Under the pieces are notes generated by a model. That model searched no databases. It was given only the letters and a program-made list of their open reading frames with translations, and had not been told where the DNA came from. Positions 4,938 through 5,607 of a DNA stretch of 5,607 nt are shown piece by piece; the first letter of the stretch is position 1; each line of letters starts with the position of its first letter. Source of the stretch: Candidatus Onthomorpha intestinigallinarum (lineage in GTDB: Bacteria > Bacteroidota > Bacteroidia > Bacteroidales > P3); the NCBI GenBank assembly GCA_019114015.1, contig DXGG01000060.1, forward strand, positions 1 through 5,607, read 5' to 3'. The position numbers were made by a program, and so were the translations under genes.

Positions 4938-5607
4938 ATGGGATTGTTTTCGTTTTTTACCAAGAGTAGCAAGGAAACTCTGGACAAAGGTTTGTCCAAG
5001 ACCAAGGAAAGTGTATTCAGCAAGTTGTCCAAAGCCGTATTGGGCAAATCCAAGGTTGATGAGCAGGTATTGGACAATCTGGAGCAGATGTTGGTTGAGT
5101 CTGATGTTGGAGTTGCGACTACGCTTAAGATCATAGAGCGTATAGAGAACAGGGTGGCTCGGGACAAGTATCTGGGAGCTGCGGAGTTGAATTCCATTCT
5201 CAGACAGGAGATATGCTCGCTTTTGGAAGAAAATGACATGAAGGGGTCGGATGATTTTTCCCTTTCTGAAACCTCCTCGCCTTATGTCATAATGGTTGTG
5301 GGTGTTAACGGTGTAGGTAAGACAACTACCATAGGCAAACTTGCATATCAGTTCAAGAAGGCGGGCAAAAAGGTTATGCTGGGAGCGGCTGACACATTCA
5401 GGGCAGCGGCTGTTGACCAGTTGAAGATATGGGCGGACAGGGTCGGCGTTGATATTGTATGTCAGGCAATGGGGGCAGATCCCGCTTCCGTTGCATTCGA
5501 TACGCTCAAGTCGGCCGTTGCAAAGAACATGGATGTCGTCATAATTGATACGGCCGGACGTTTGCACAATAAGGTCGGTCTTATGAACGAACTGTCAAAG
5601 ATACGCA
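4938..5607 (+). CDS. ftsY: Signal recognition particle receptor FtsY, N-terminal 223 residues, 3' end outside window
   Basis: FtsY is the membrane-associated SRP receptor GTPase; it pairs with the SRP protein Ffh to deliver ribosomes making membrane proteins to the Sec translocon. The frame from ATG 4938 stays open to the window edge. Residues 1-20 (MGLFSFFTKSSKETLDKGLS) form a likely amphipathic membrane-contact helix, and there is no long acidic A domain as in E. coli. The four-helix N domain follows (about 20-105). In the G domain, G1 is GVNGVGKTT (122-130), the DTFRAAA motif is at 152-158, and DTAGR is at 204-208. The TKxD guanine-specificity motif must lie beyond the edge. DTFRAAAVDQLKIWA and the GVNG P-loop favour FtsY over Ffh, which usually has GLQGxGKTT. 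Position after rpmG and the DUF4295-type gene fits Bacteroidota gene order. Confidence 0.96.
   Translation, partial: MGLFSFFTKSSKETLDKGLSKTKESVFSKLSKAVLGKSKVDEQVLDNLEQMLVESDVGVATTLKIIERIENRVARDKYLGAAELNSILRQEICSLLEENDMKGSDDFSLSETSSPYVIMVVGVNGVGKTTTIGKLAYQFKKAGKKVMLGAADTFRAAAVDQLKIWADRVGVDIVCQAMGADPASVAFDTLKSAVAKNMDVVIIDTAGRLHNKVGLMNELSKIR

Noticed and set aside
4908..5567. Long minus-strand open frames (219 and 105 codons)
   Set aside because: Both are antisense to ftsY, whose GTPase motifs are intact throughout.

Overview
The window looks like a chromosomal core segment from a member of the Bacteroidota, most likely order Bacteroidales. Four things point there. LpxC and FabZ are fused in one reading frame, followed immediately by lpxA. 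A small DUF4295-type protein sits between rpmG and ftsY. Four of the five intergenic regions carry TAnnTTTG boxes, the -7 element of Bacteroidota promoters. Shine-Dalgarno sequences are mostly absent. I cannot name a genus.

Layout, left to right. (1) 1-460 is the 3' end of dnaK (+), closed by a strong hairpin terminator at 487-519. (2) 617-1354 is a short-chain dehydrogenase/reductase (+) with its own -7 box. (3) 1366-1435 is a convergent intergenic region with a perfect 17-bp inverted repeat (a likely bidirectional terminator) embedded in a 21-bp-period repeat. (4) 3634-1454 is a two-gene minus-strand operon, lpxC-fabZ then lpxA, 6 bp apart, driven by a well-formed promoter at 3678-3648. (5) 3635-3876 is a divergent intergenic region with a second copy of the 21-bp-period repeat at 3720-3804. 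(6) 3877-4326 is a small exported protein of unknown function (+). (7) 4400-4766 is rpmG plus a DUF4295-type gene (+) behind a promoter. (8) 4938-5607 is the 5' part of ftsY (+), with its own promoter. No stretch of 300 bases or more lacks a gene.

Functionally, the lpx operon supplies two early steps of lipid A synthesis (LpxA acylation, LpxC deacetylation) together with FabZ, which draws on the same 3-hydroxyacyl-ACP pool for phospholipid fatty acids. dnaK, rpmG and ftsY are housekeeping genes for protein folding, ribosome structure and membrane targeting.

I see no mobile element, CRISPR array, defence system, tRNA or rRNA. The least explained features are the paired 21-bp-period repeats flanking the lpx operon, the small exported protein next to rpmG where related genomes (from memory) usually have rpmB, and an unusually strong preference for ATA (Ile), even in genes expected to be highly expressed.
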